Notes under the pieces: generated by a model
Database searches by the model: none
Told to the model about the DNA's origin: nothing
Seen by the model: only the letters and a program-made list of their open reading frames with translations
Made by a program: the position numbers and the translations under genes
Assembly (NCBI GenBank): GCA_036417435.1
Contig: CM070915.1
Coordinates: 79,113,799-79,177,798, forward strand
Direction of reading: 5' to 3'
From: Inia geoffrensis
Taxonomy: Eukaryota; Chordata; Mammalia; Artiodactyla; Iniidae
Length of the DNA: 64,000 nucleotides
Part shown: piece after piece, positions 25,890 to 38,457 of the stretch
Numbering within the stretch: the stretch's first letter is position 1
Layout: every line of letters starts with the position of its first letter

Positions 25890-26150
25890 AGATGTAAATG
25901 AACATTCCTTAAGCCTCCAATGCCGGCTGTGAGAGTGAGGAAGAGTATGGGTCCTATGACGCTGTGTTTCTTGTTTATACTTGTACGTCTGCATCTGGCA
26001 CAGTGGGAACAGGGGAAATGAAGGACACCACATGACCTAAGATGCTGTGTATCTCGTTTATACTTGTACCTGTGATTCTAGCAGAGCACTCATAGTTGGC
26101 ATTCAGGAAACTTTTGTTCAGTGAATAGATGAGTTAATTAACTATGAGCA
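25890..26150 (+). mobile_element. LINE-2 3'-end fragment with local duplication
   Basis: The end 'agcactcatagttggcattc' followed by 'cagtgaatagatga' resembles the L2 3' terminus. A block near 25958 ('gacgctgtgtttcttgttta') recurs at 26041 ('gatgctgtgtatctcgttta'), 83 bp apart. Confidence 0.5.
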
Positions 26151-26199
26151 TTTTGATAGAGTTCATTAACTATGGCCTGATGTGGTATCAGGGTAATAA

Positions 26200-26395
26200 T
26201 GTTAATAAATAATTAGCTAATTTTTACTGAGAACCTTCTATGAGCTGGGCACTGGTCTAAGAGGTTTACATGTAACCATCTCATTTAAGCTTTATAGCCA
26301 AATTGAGGGTGTTCCAATTATTATCCGCATTTTATAGATGAAAAAACCAAGAAGTAAAGAGGTTATTAACTTGCCTAAGTTTATAGAAATAATAT
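26200..26395 (-). mobile_element. MIR SINE (antisense)
   Basis: The order 'gagctgggcactggtctaag', 'cattttatagatgaaaaaac' and 'cttgcctaagtttatag' is the MIR consensus read on the minus strand. The match is long and good for so old an element. Confidence 0.85.
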
Positions 26396-27289
26396 GTTTC
26401 AATAAAAAATATTCATGACTCTCATTTTGTTTGTTTTCAGATATTGAGAAAGGTTTTACAGACTGTTAATTGTGCATATTTGTTTGACCTCCTCAACTCT
26501 GCTTCTTGAATTCGCTCTCCAAATGAAGCTTAAGATTTGCTGAAGTTTCAGATATGTCCTTTGCATTGTAAGAAGAAAAAATAATTTAGGCAAGGTACCA
26601 TACTTAGGTGTCATATAGGAAACTCTGTAACTTCAGCTTTATCTCATGCTGCATTAATGAGTATAAACCTGTGAAGATATAAACCATTAAACAAATATTA
26701 TGTTTGAGCACAAAAAGGAGGAGAAGGAGAAAAATGGGCCTTGAAACACTAGCGGATGTTGAAGTAAAAGGGAGCATTCTGCACGTGAACAAGCACAGCT
26801 ACGTGGTTTTTAAGCAGGTTTCTACTGTCTGGAACACATGCTCTCAACACAGAGGAGCTAATGCCAGCCATTTCTAGGGACCAGGATGAAATCTTAGTAA
26901 AGTACTTAATCCTGTCTGAGAACAAGGAGATTAATATTCAAATAACATTTGGGCTTTTTATTTGCAAATAAAGAATTTGAAAAACCTTTTACTATTTCTC
27001 TGTGTTGTATAATCTTTAAATCTCTACATTTGGCATTAAAAGCATCCATGTGTGAACTGGTCCTGGAAGAGACAACTTAGTTTTGATGGGACTTAAAATA
27101 ATATCAGCCATGATTTTGGAATTATGTTATTTGATTTGTTTCACCTAAGAGTTCTGAGCATTCGTGTTCAGAGTATATGCTATTTCACTTTCAAACAAAT
27201 GCGTTTAGGACAACCTGGATTTCAATACCTTATAGCAATAAAATTTTCCTATCAGCTCATATATATTGGCACTGTTGCTATGAGATCGA
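26396..27289. other. Unassigned sequence
   Basis: No exon or named repeat is seen. An open frame at 27124-27414 has no recognisable protein content. Confidence 0.4.
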
Positions 27290-27735
27290 TGTTGAAAGAA
27301 TATGAAAATGCTAATCAACTAATAAAGGAAACCTCAACTGAAATTAGAGTTGGGAAGGGAACCTTCATCCCTACCACTTGTCAATTTCCCCAAACAGGAA
27401 GAGACCTACCATGACTCCCCAACAGGAAGAAGGTTGCTACTCTAATACCCCAGCTGAAGGAAGAAGATCTTTTCTGGCCTAACAACAAGCCCGGCCGATG
27501 GAAAACGCCGCAGCTCAGCCAATGAGAACACACCACCACCCTGAACTCTTACTTTCCTCCAATAAACTTTCATTTAGAGCAGCCCCTCCCCACACCCCCT
27601 TTTCTCTATAAATGCAAGCCCCGTCCTTTGCTCTCTGGAGCCATAGCTTGTGTTTTCCAAACTGCAATCCTTCTGACTCTTCCAGAATAAGCTCATTTTG
27701 CTGGTGAGATAACCAGCTGTTTTATTATTAAAGTT
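27290..27735 (+). mobile_element. Probable solo LTR (ERV1-like)
   Basis: The arrangement is that of an LTR: a CCAAT-type box 'agccaatgagaa' at about 27518, a TATA-like 'ctctataaatgc' at about 27604, a C-rich initiator region, then 'cttctgactcttccagaata' and an AATAAG/AATAAA-like polyadenylation zone at about 27686. It resembles gammaretrovirus-like (ERV1) LTRs. No primer-binding site or gag follows, so it is solo. The left boundary is approximate. Confidence 0.5.
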
Positions 27736-28849
27736 GACAAAAGGCTTTGTGGGGAAATAAATCTTCCCTGGAATTCTCAGAGCTCCTGCAAGAAGCCCTA
27801 GTCTTCGGAGACCTGAAAATGTATACAGCATAAAATTAGGAAACATCTGCCTCACTTCCCCTGAAAACAGTTTACTCTTTGCATGATATGAGGATTAGAT
27901 CTGTAGGCACTTGTCAAGTTTATTTCTCTGCGTCAGAAGGGTGATACAACTTCTTTCATCTCCCTGAGATGGACAAATGGTCACAGCCCACACTAGCTCT
28001 TAGGTTACACCCCCAAGTGTCAGGAAGACTAGTGAAGGTCCCTTCCTACGTATTTACATTTTAAAGAGACGTGATACTTGGAATTTGGAAACACCTCTAA
28101 ATTGTAAACATCTGCACACATAGGGCTATATGGCTCCTGGCGTAACCTGATTACATTCCAAAGGGCTGGAGTTAGGACTCAGGACAGATACGTTTCCCAG
28201 GAGACTCTTCTGAGAGGGGAGGGGGACAGCTGTCTCTTCATAAGCAGCGAAAGGTTATTATCATCTAATATCACCTATGGAGTTTCTGGCTATTGATGCA
28301 GGAAAAATTCCCTTGGCCTCTCATGACTTGGAATAAGGGGTAAAGCATGTGGGAGGGGGCAACTAACCAATTATTTACTCTGAAGTACTAAGCCATTTGC
28401 CTCTGCCAGAACACTTCAGGCGAGCAGTCGAGACGGATTCAGCAAGGACGAGTGCTAACGGCCCTCTCAAACGACTCTTGAAACCTCATCCACAGCTTTG
28501 TTTACTCTTTGCCGGCCACAGAAACCCATACTGACGCAAACGTTTATGTTTGTACATCCTGAGAATTACTAACTAGACAATCCCCAAAAAGCTATTGCTG
28601 AATGTGACTGCATGCAAAGTGAAACGTAAAGACCCAAAGGAAAAATAAGACGATTCACATTGTTAAAGCTGGCAAGCTGTTTCTAGGGGCTCCGCGTTTC
28701 CTTTTCTCATTGAATTACTGCATTTAGAGCTTGTCCAAAATCATGCAACTTTTAAGTTATTGGGTTTCATGCTGATTCCTTTCCCTTAATCAACCCTCCT
28801 ACTCTATTATCCAGCTTTTATAATATACCAGGATTCAGATAAGCTCATT
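27736..28849. other. Unassigned; possible single-copy sequence
   Basis: The base composition is more balanced than the neighbours and there are no repeat hallmarks. About 27900-28740 is a candidate for single-copy, possibly conserved DNA. No open frame is convincing. Confidence 0.3.
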
Positions 28850-28990
28850 ATTTGTATTTGCACATAAATATGGTGCACAGCAGCACAACGCATGAAATAT
28901 ATTTATGATCTCCATTTTACAGATAGAGAAACTGAAGCTTAGAAAGACTACTTGCCGATGTACCCAGTTAAGTGGCAAACCCAGGAAATC
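28850..28990 (-). mobile_element. MIR SINE fragment (antisense)
   Basis: The block 'ctccattttacagatagaga' followed by 'aactgaagcttagaaag' is the MIR core on the minus strand. About 28991-29284 shows nothing I recognise. Confidence 0.75.
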
Positions 28991-29284
28991 TGACTCAGGA
29001 GACATTACTTTTCCCCATTATTTCATAGATTTTTGGATAGAAAAGGGGGTGGACCACTCACACCTTGATCCAGTCTTCCACACATCCTAATAATCTTAAG
29101 CTAATTTGTCATTATTGTTAGGTCATAATTTTTTCTTGATTAGGTGTTCTCTTCAGTAATATGACAGTGTTATTTTCCTCTAGGAATAGTAAAGTTGTAT
29201 GATGCTACCTATTGAAAAATTTCTGTAGAAGTTCTTTTCCAAGTAATAATTCTTATAAATGTAGTACTTATGTAGTCTATTATA

Positions 29285-29675
29285 AGATGAATTATGTTCT
29301 CCCAAAATTCATGTGTTGAAACCCTAAAACCCTGAATCTCAGAACGTGACTGTATTTCGAGACAGGGTCTTTAAAGAGACATTTACATTAAAAGGAGGTC
29401 CTTGGGGAGGGCTCTAATCCAACATGACTGGTATCTTTATAAGAAGAGGAAACTAGGACAGACGTAGACAGAGGGAAGGCCATGTGAGGACACAGAGAGA
29501 CGATGGCCATCTAGAAGCTAAGGGGAGAGGTCCCAGAAGAAACCAGCCCTGCTGACACCTTGATTTTGGACATCCAGCCTCCAGAATTGTGAGAAAATAA
29601 ACTCCTTTTGTTTAAGCCACTCAATCTGTGGTACCTGCTTAGAGCAGCAATACAAACTAGCACACTGACAAAACA
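29285..29675 (+). mobile_element. MaLR-type solo LTR
   Basis: The markers are, in order, 'ttcatgtgttgaaaccctaa', 'atgactggtatctttataag', 'ccatgtgaggacacagagag', 'cagcctccagaattgtgaga', an AATAAA signal and 'ttaagccactcaatctgtgg'. This is the standard ERVL-MaLR LTR sequence. No internal region is present. Confidence 0.85.
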
Positions 29676-30199
29676 TCATGGATGCCCAATTCTACACTCA
29701 GTTCTAAAGGCCACACACTAGATGCACACACAGGATGCTCCAAGGAGCAAATGGGTACAAGCTCAGTTCTGGGACCTCACAGGTACTGCTGACGTGAGTC
29801 GCCCTGAAGGCGGGGCTCCTGAACGTGTTTTGCTTCCATGGTCAGAATCCCCTGGGCTTGTCTCAGACCTCTGGCTGCACCTTCTCCATCTCCTTTGCTC
29901 TCTGTTCCTCATAAATAAGGCTGGAACCCCCTTTCTTCCAGGGGTTCTTGTCCCCCTCACCCTCTGCACTTACACAGAAAGCTCATTTACTACTTTGGCT
30001 TTTACTGCCACCCGTAGGCTGTAGGTGACTGAGGGTCCAAATACACATCCCAGTTCTGCTCCCAAATATCCAAGCACCCATTTGACAAGGACCCCATCAA
30101 GGTCGCGAAGCCTCTTCCATCTACCAGTGGCTTCTGGCTCAGTTGATATTAACACTCCCTCCAAGCTCTCAAACCGGCACCTGACCAAAGTCTTCTAAT
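29676..30199. other. Unassigned sequence
   Basis: GC-moderate sequence with no assigned family. Part of 30030-30199 may already belong to the L2 that follows. Confidence 0.35.
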
Positions 30200-31780
30200 T
30201 TCTTTCAAATACTTTCACTTCTCTCTTTCCACCATCACCATCTGTGCCCAGGATGCAGCCTCACCTGCACTCCTGCAAGTCATCTGAATAGCTAAATAGT
30301 CTCTTGACCTCTCTGGACTTGTCTTCACACTTAAACTGGACAGATTTTACAGAAACCACTGAATATGTTAGTCATGGCACTGTTGAAAGTTCTTCAGTCA
30401 TTCCCTGGTACCCTTACTGTGGCTGGCCAGCCCCATCCTAACTTAGCACTACTTTCTTCTTTCTGTTCATATTATGTCAACTCTTCCTTTAATGTTTCAC
30501 CCAAACTGGTCTGTCCTGTCTTCAAGTGGGTCATGCTCCCAGCTCCAACTGTTATGTGTCATGCCAGCCTGGTACTCTCCCTTCTACTCTCCTAACCTGG
30601 TGACCACCTGCCCTCACTCTTTTCCTGACCCTCTGCTCGTCTTCTGTTAATGATGTCATCCAGGTGCACACTTGTAGATCTGTCTACCTATGTGGATGGC
30701 TCCTGTGTTTGTATCTCTAGGATCAAACTCTCCCACAAACTCCAGACTCTAGCCTACTGCCTAATTCATTCCACCACTAAACATGGTTATGTAACAGGCA
30801 CTTCAAACTGAGCATTCAGAAAAAAAAATAAAATAAAAAAGAACCAACTATAAAACTTCCCAATTCTGGCCCTTACCCTGAACATTTCTCCATTTCAGTA
30901 AGTGTCTCCACTTGGCCAGGCCGAAGCACTAGGGATCATCGTGAAGCCCCCCCTTCTCTCACATCTCAGATCAAATCCATCAACAGGACTACCTTCTCTG
31001 TCTTCACAACATAACCTAACTGAGCTTCTGTTTAACTTGATTCCAAACGCCATGGTCCAGCACACAGGCACTCTCACCTGGATTTTTCCGTTGTTCTCCC
31101 AACCGGTTTCTCCGATTCCATTCTTATTTTCCTACAGCCTCATCTCCACTCCGGAAGACTTCTGAAACAGCAGCCATTCCATTGTGTTCAGAACAGGCGT
31201 CAGCTCTCCATCGCACAAACAGTAAAATCCCGAGTCTTTAGTGCAGCCGGGGAGGCGTCGTCAGTCTGGCCCTGCATCTCCTCCAAGGCTGCGTCCTACT
31301 GCTCCCTCTCTCATTCGCGGCACCGTAGACCCTCAAACACCCCGCGCAGGCTTCCCTGCCTGGCATGCGTACAAGCTTCTCTTTTGGCCTGGAAAGGTCC
31401 CCCCACCCCACCCCACCGCCTGAATGCTGACATGGTTTGCTTCTCGGCTTGATTCAGGCCTCTGCCCAAATCACAGTCCCCAGAGAGGACTTCCCTGAGC
31501 ACAGTTAAAAACAGCACCATTGACACTCTATGCCTCCACTCTAGTTTATTTTTCTTCATAGCTCTTCTCATTACCTGGCCTTTTATTATGTATCTATATA
31601 TCTGTCTGTCTCTCTCTCTCTAGTATATAAGACACCTGAGGAAACAGACTTGGCCCTTTTGTTCTCTGTTAAAAACCTCAGGGTCTGGAGGTTTGCATTA
31701 CAAATGCTCAATTTTATTACTTGAATGAAAGGCACTCATTCAGGAATGAACAGATGAATGAATGAATGAATGAATGAAGA
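30200..31780 (+). mobile_element. LINE-2, long 3' portion
   Basis: Collinear L2 landmarks run from the ORF2 end to the tail: 'caggcacttcaaactgagca' (about 30798), 'cacatctcagatcaaatcca' (about 30960), 'ctgcatctcctccaaggctg', 'gaggacttccctgagcac' (about 31485), 'tttatttttcttcatagctc', and a (TGAA)n terminus at 31750-31780. It is ancient and non-coding. Frames inside it (for example 30902-31165) are chance. Confidence 0.8.
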
Positions 31781-33906
31781 CTGGTATTATTAACATTGTA
31801 ACTGACTAGACCCTGTTCTCAAGAAGAATGAGGAAGAATAGACAAACAAGTAGACCAAAAAGGGCTATAAGGTAACATATGTGCAACACTAACATCTATA
31901 TTTAGGGACACAGGATGTTAGAACTGAAAGAATTCTTCGTTATCTTTGGAAACTGCAACCCCGAAGGTTTTGGATATGTGTCAAAGATGGCACAGTTAGC
32001 CAATAACTTTCCTATTGCTCAGTAACCCAAACAATGATGTTTTCCTGCAGTGGCACTATAGTGCATAGAAAACACAGCAGTGAGGATTTTTACTCAAATC
32101 TTTTGAGTAAAAAGAAGGAAACAGTCCTCTTCCGAGGACTTTGTATCATTCCAAATGGTATTCCAAAAGCTGAGTTAGGGCACTTCCTATAGGTCGTGAA
32201 AAAAAAAGAAAAAATTGAAATGATGTAATAACTCACAAGGCACGTCAAATGGTTTATTAGAGTAATTCCAGATACGGAGAGTAAACAAGATTTGCAGGAA
32301 CCTGGGCACAGGAGAGGTTTGAGGGTGTGAGGCCAAGGAAATGTGTCAGAAAAAGACCTCAGCGTCCTATGAGTCAGAGAGCTGCCTTTATGAGAGGTCA
32401 GAGTGTGTACAGGGTGCCCAGCGGCCCTGCCAGCACTGAAAGAACTGAAAAATCCTACATGTTTGAAGCAAACTTAATCATACCACCTGTTCACACACAG
32501 GCTCTACAGGATCAACGTTCACAGCCATCCACATTCTGTGAGTACACTCTGGGAAACCCGGACTCCCTAGATGTCTATATCGTGTATCTCCTGAAATGGA
32601 AGAAGATGGATATCCCAAAGGAAGGTGAATGCTCAACCAATCCCACCGTTTTTCCTGGCTCCAATCCTGATTGTAACCCCCAGAAACATACTGTTTTCTC
32701 ATTTCAGTCAATATTCATCCGACAACTACTCATTGTTCTACAATTCGAGGCACCAGGAATAAAGCAAAGAGCAGAACAGACCAACTTCCCTGTGCAGTAT
32801 AGTTCATTTTCGAGTTTGGTATTTCTTTAAGTCCAAATAATTAAATATTCCAGAACATCAGTGATACAGTGATGTATGGGGAGTATTTAACGAGGCACAA
32901 CAATACCTCACTACACCTGAGGTACCAGTAAGAGGGGACACATCAGCACAACACTGACAGCATGCCCGCCCCCTCTGAGGCTCTTATGCTTTCTTGCTCT
33001 GCAGGCGAGTTACAGGCACTGAAGCTTTGTCCCAGGTCTACACATCCTATCCTGTTCAGTGATTACTCAGTAAATGGTGCTGTAAGACTCAGCAAACCTG
33101 GCGTCTTACCTGTTAAAGACGCAGCTGCACCTGGATCCCTATACACATCACAGCGTGTGAGCGGCTTTTACGTCACTTTATTTTCCACATCACATAGAAC
33201 AAAAGGCTGCAATATTTTTGTAGGAATCATCTAGCTAAGTTCACTGTATTCTGATTATTTAAGTGTAAAGGTTGATCTTTACCATCTTGCTCTTCTAAAC
33301 AGAAGCCTTGCGAAGCAAATTATCAAACAGCGGCAGAATCAAATTCTCCTGATCAAACTGGTCACATTCTGGAATTATATGTCATAGTTTCCCAGTAAGT
33401 AGACCGAACCTTAGGACACAGCCCTGCTCCTTCAACAAGGGTAAAATTGCTGTGCTTAATTTAAAAAGAAGAGACACTGTAAATTGATGCTAGCAACAGA
33501 TAACATGAAATACTTGGGTGGTAATTAAAAGTTAAATTATTAGGAATAAGACTAGAGTGTGAAGTTCATTAACTTCTGAAATGACTAAAATAGCCTTACG
33601 TTTCAGTGTTTTTTAATTGTGTAACTAGAAATCACTCTATTTATCCTACATTTAATTCTCCAGATGACTTTAAACAACACATGTTATAACTCTGCGCACA
33701 AAATGTATCGCTTGAAATCGTCACTGTTTTTGAGCTTCCGAGTCCCCAGAGAGTTGAATTGTTATGATATAAGCTGCTCAATTCACTGTGCATCTAATGT
33801 GTGCAAAAGGGGAGGGTTTGGTTTGTCACGTAAAACAAATAAATAAATAAAGATAATCAAGGACTTTCCCTGCTCTCAAAGGCAGTATAAAGAAGTAAAG
33901 TTTTTC
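31781..33906. other. Mostly unassigned; L2 scrap
   Basis: About 32700-32800 ('ccgacaactactcattgttc', 'gaggcaccaggaataaagc') looks like an antisense L2 3' end. The rest shows no family or exon. An open stretch at 32327-32830 begins with GTG, not ATG, and has no recognised domain. Confidence 0.4.
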
Positions 33907-34118
33907 GGGGCTTCCCTGGTGGTGCAGTGGTTGAGAGTCCGCCTGCCGATGCAGGGGACACAGGTTCATGCCCCGGTCTGGGAAGATCCACGTGCCGCGG
34001 AGTGGCTGGGCCCGTGAGCCATGGCCACTGAGCCTGCGCGTCCAGAGCCTGTGCTCCGCGACGGGAGGGGCCACAGCAGTGAGAGGCCCACATACCGCAA
34101 AAAAAAAAAAAAAAAAAA
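33907..34118 (+). mobile_element. CHR-type SINE, short form
   Basis: The body runs from 'ggggcttccctggtggtgca' to 'cataccgc' with about 20 A. The target-site duplication is 'agtaaagtttttcg' against 'agtaaagttttcg'. A 1-bp loss sits next to the 'gggaagatc(c)cac' block. Confidence 0.95.
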
Positions 34119-34469
34119 GTAAAGTTTTCGAATATAGTGAATATGTCCTGAGCTTTAGGGAAATAGTATGAATCACTGATTCTCTAATTAAACCAACAAA
34201 CCAGTAAATCAATGGCATACCATTTAGAAATATGGGAGGTATTTTTTGCTACTTGAGTAGGTTATTTTTCTCTTTTTCTAAACCAATTCAAAATATGGGA
34301 GGGCAGCTTGTATTTAGAAAATATGACAAATCTAGGGGTGTGCTACCTTAGTCCTTCTTAGAAACCCCAATTGTTACCCTTTTTAAAAAAGAGTCTGTTT
34401 ATTCAGAACTAACATTAACTTCATTCATTTATATCATTCCATTCTGTCCTAATATATAAATGTCAGTCT
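34119..34469. other. Unassigned sequence
   Basis: AT-rich, nothing recognised. Confidence 0.4.
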
Positions 34470-35960
34470 TCTGGATACTACGAATAAAAATATGAATGAA
34501 CAGGCACATCCTGTTTTTTTCCTAAAGAAGTTTACAGGTCTTAAAGGTCTACAATATAAATGCCGTCTTTGTAGGGGGCAAAGGAGAAAGTAGGGAATAG
34601 GCAGGGCATCAGAAAAGGCATCACAGACATGACATTTGCAATGAGACGAGCGAAATAGGAAGTGAAAAGCCAGGGAACACAGAGGGATGGAAGGAACACG
34701 GTAGTTAGCAGGACTGCCATGAACATAAAAAAAGTTGTATGATAGTTACATTTTTTTCTTGTGATGAGAACTTTTAAGATCTACTTTGTCAGCAACTTTC
34801 AAATATGCAATACAGTGTTACTAACTACAGTCCCCATGCTGTGCATTACATCCCTAGGACTTATTTATTTTATAACTGGTAACAGATGGCAACTAGACTT
34901 ACTGGGGTGACCATTTTGCAGTAGGTACATAGAATCACTATGTTGTACACCTGAAACTAATGTAATGCTATATGCCAACTATACCTTAATTTAAAAATAA
35001 AAAAATAAAATAGAACAAAGAAAAGTCTGTGATAATTTTTTGAATTTGGTGTGGAATGCTGTCTCTGAAGGCTAGATCAGGAGATGAGATAGAAAGGGTG
35101 AACTGGGCAAAGAGGGAGCATTAAAAGTTCTGATGGTCTGGACTCAGGTTACAGTGGGAGGAGGTGAGTTGAGTATTTAGGCAGGAAGTAATATGCTCAG
35201 GGGTATGTGTCACAAAGGCCACTCAGTGTGGAAGATGGTACAGACGGTAAGGATTCTGGAAGCAGGAAGACAAGTTAGGTATAAAGTGAAGAGCTTCCAA
35301 AGTAGGACTGAGGAGGCAGGAGGGGATCCCTGACCACAGGATTGTACTCAGGCTCACAGTTCAGGATTTTGGGGTCATTTTGTATGGGGGGCATGGGCTC
35401 CAGCTAGACCCTAGGGCACCTCTCTCAGGACAAGTGACCTGGGCCAGTGCTCTGGGCCGCTGCTGTTTTGCGGTCTGTCAACTGCACAGCCGTACATGGA
35501 AGCCAGGATACTGAGGGCAGGTGGAAATGAGCTAACTTTCAGACTATTTGGCTGAGTGGTTTTATTCACGAAAACAGAGAAAACATGAGAAGAACAATGT
35601 TAGGAGAAAAGTGCAGGAACTGTAAGTTTGGATATGATGTCGTTCATTTGGAAGTGGTCTGTAGACCTAGATTTTGAGAGACAGACCTTAACCTGATAAA
35701 TGTTTGGGACAGTAAGTGAAAAGGTAGGTGTTGGAAACATGCAAATGGCAGTAATTACTCAGGAGAAAGAGAACCAGGACAGAAGAAACTGATGTTGCGT
35801 CAGCAGTCAGAGCAAGAAAGACACAAATACAACCCGAAGAACGGTTAAGGAGAGGTGAGAAAAGAGAAGAGAATTTTTAGACAGGAAAATAAATTAATAA
35901 TGTTAAATCCTTGAGTGGGATGAGGTAAAACTAGTTCTGAAAACAGGCTACTGGCTTCCA
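34470..35960 (-). mobile_element. LINE-2 (antisense), interrupted
   Basis: Antisense L2 landmarks lie on both sides of an L1 insertion. At left are 'agaaaaggcatcacagacat' and 'gaagtgaaaagccagggaac'. At right are 'ggccactcagtgtggaagat' and 'ggaagcaggaagacaagtta'. The two halves are collinear with one another once 34738-35015 is removed. Confidence 0.68.
34738..35015 (+). mobile_element. LINE-1 3' end, 5'-truncated
   Basis: It starts near 'tgatgagaacttttaagatc'. It includes 'catgctgtgcattacatccc' and ends 'acacctgaaactaatgtaat' plus A-rich 'aaaaataaaaaaataaaata'. This is an L1MA/MB-type 3' UTR inserted in the antisense L2. Confidence 0.85.
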
Positions 35961-38457
35961 TAATGAGGAAATCATCAATGACCTCAATCAGGGCGGGTTC
36001 AGCTGAGTCATGGGGCAGAAGCCTAATTGTATGACTTGAAAAATAAACTGCTTTTTTCCTTATTAAAATAATGGAAAATTGCATTACAAACTTTTTTTTA
36101 CTAATTATGAAATTAAGAAAAAATTGTAACAAATGGCAACAAATTCTCCAACCTAACCTAAATATCAGAATTAACATGATACAATTGATATTAGACATCA
36201 ATAAGAGACGGAAAAAGGAAAAAAAAAAAAAAAAAGGGACTAAACAGACAGCTCTGTCCAGCTCAGGTCTTAACTCTTCCTCCACAATCCTGAAAAAATA
36301 GGGGTAAGTGGTAACAATTTGGAGAGCTCCCCTAAGACTTCAAATTTCAAGAGAGGAAAATTCGTGGTTATCCTTACATTTTCCTATTTTGTGAAAGTAT
36401 AAAGGAAGTGACCGGTGGAGAGAAATGGGTGAACTGGGGACAGTAAACGGCAAGAGTGACTGATGTTCAGCAAAGAAAGCAATGAAAACCCAAGAGTTTT
36501 GTCACGTTTGGACAGACACAGTCCCAAACAGTTTGAAAAAACACTGCTAGAGAACACTTAAAAACACAAGAAAAGAAGGAAAGGAAAGATCTGGCAAATC
36601 CAATGTGTTTTCACGTGGCCACTTCCACTCAGACCCCTCAGTCTCTAAGGCCACCACGTCCACCCCAATCCTTCATTCAACGTTTGTATAAATGGCCAGA
36701 AAGGAAGGAGAACAGCACAAGCCATGTAGAGGGACGGGAAGCCATGTGTGTAGCAGGAAGGGGCAGGTGGATCTGACTCACTGCATTGGAACAGAGGAAA
36801 GGACTGAAAAGAAGGGCCCAAGGTATTAAAAAAACACAGCAATTATGCCAACATAAAATTGAGGGAGAAAAACAAAAGAATAAAGAACATGCTACTGATG
36901 AAACCAGTGAACTTAGAAGACAACGTAACTCAAGGTATTGATAGAAGTTTCTCACACTTATTTTATGCTGTCATCACTATTCCACATCACATTAATAAGC
37001 ACTTTAATTCAATATAATAAGAGCTCAAAAGTGAGATAATAAAAAGAATGAGATGAAAACAGAATTTGCAAATTTCAAGAAATACATTGAGGTTCAAAAA
37101 ACATTTCAAAGCAAGTTAATACTATTAAAAGAAACTTAAACAACATTGAAAACTTTCATATCTAATATATAGGAAGGACTTGCAAAAATCAGAGTGAATG
37201 CAGGTTAGAAATGATTTAGGTAAGTAAAGGCAAGGATTTTTACCTAAGGATAATTATTATGACCCCCTCATCTGACATATTGCATCTGATGGGGAAGTGC
37301 TTACTATTTGTTTTCCCAGATTTGTAACTATTTTGATTCAATTAGTTCTGTATTTTTCCCTATTCACTTTTTCTTATTTTTTCCTCACTGGCTCCTTTAC
37401 TTCAGGTTTGAGATTATTGATTTAGGGTCCATTAATGTTTTCCCAGAAGGTTTATATAATTGAGTTTATTTGACAAATAAGCAACTCATAACAGCCCTAA
37501 GATTTAGCAATGAATCTACATGCAAAGTTTTGTATATCTTAAAGAATCCTTGTTCATTATTCACAATAAATTCAATCTCTGGGAATTCTGAAGAGATTGC
37601 CATTTCAATTAGGCAGGCTCATTATTATACTTCAGGTCAGGCAGAAAGTACATTGCAAGGTCAAACACAAGGGAAGAGACTGTGAAAAAGCAGTAAAAGA
37701 AATCTTTGCGATTTCGGAAGTGAAGAGCTAGAATTGTCTAGGTTATCAGGAAAAGTGACTCCTTGTCTTTGGGAAATATTTCACTCAATCATGACATAAA
37801 ATCACATCTTCCTTTAAATTCTGGGTGAAGAATAATTGATAAAGTTAACTTTCGTTAGCTACATAGATCCCAATTAGGTGTCTTCCGTAGGCATCAATAA
37901 GACTAAAACAGGATAATTAATGAAACAGATAACATTTAAATAAAATAAATAATAAAACATAAATAAAATTAATTAATGAAAAGTTAATTAATCTAGATCC
38001 TGATGAGGTCTTCCATAACAGTCAATAAGACTAAAACCAGGATAGTTTCACAGAAATGGTTAGTATTTCCTTGAGGCAATAATTATGTAATTCTGAAATG
38101 GGACTTGGGAAAAGTTTGCAGAATAGACACACCTCCTAACAAAAATAAATAAATAAATAAATGGCTATTTGCATGAACATAGGAGCATATTAACAGTGTT
38201 TTAAACTCCATTTAGTAACATCCATCAGTCAGTCTCATTTTCAACTTCATTTCAAATAGATTGAAATCATGTGGGTCTGCCTTACTTTAGATAAAGAATA
38301 ATTTCACCTTTAGGTTTATCTTTCAAAAATACATATGACTTCTCATGTGTCTGAAAAAGTTTCTATAACCTAATGAAACCACAACAACTTATGGAGTTAA
38401 AAGAATGTTAAACCCATACTAGATTTATTCATTATATTAACATAATCTATTTCCACC
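35961..38457. other. Unassigned; local ~130-bp duplication
   Basis: No exon or named repeat is certain. About 36960-37200 has L1-like A-richness without a diagnostic block. A block at 37866-37925 recurs at 37996-38040 ('caataagactaaaac' in both). Confidence 0.4.

Noticed and set aside
27290..27735. Start of an endogenous retrovirus with genes
   Set aside because: No primer-binding site, gag, pol or env similarity follows the LTR, and the next kilobase is non-coding.
32327..32830. 167-codon open frame, plus strand
   Set aside because: It begins with GTG, has no recognisable domain, and its 3' part overlaps an antisense L2-like scrap. A eukaryotic single-exon gene is not supported.
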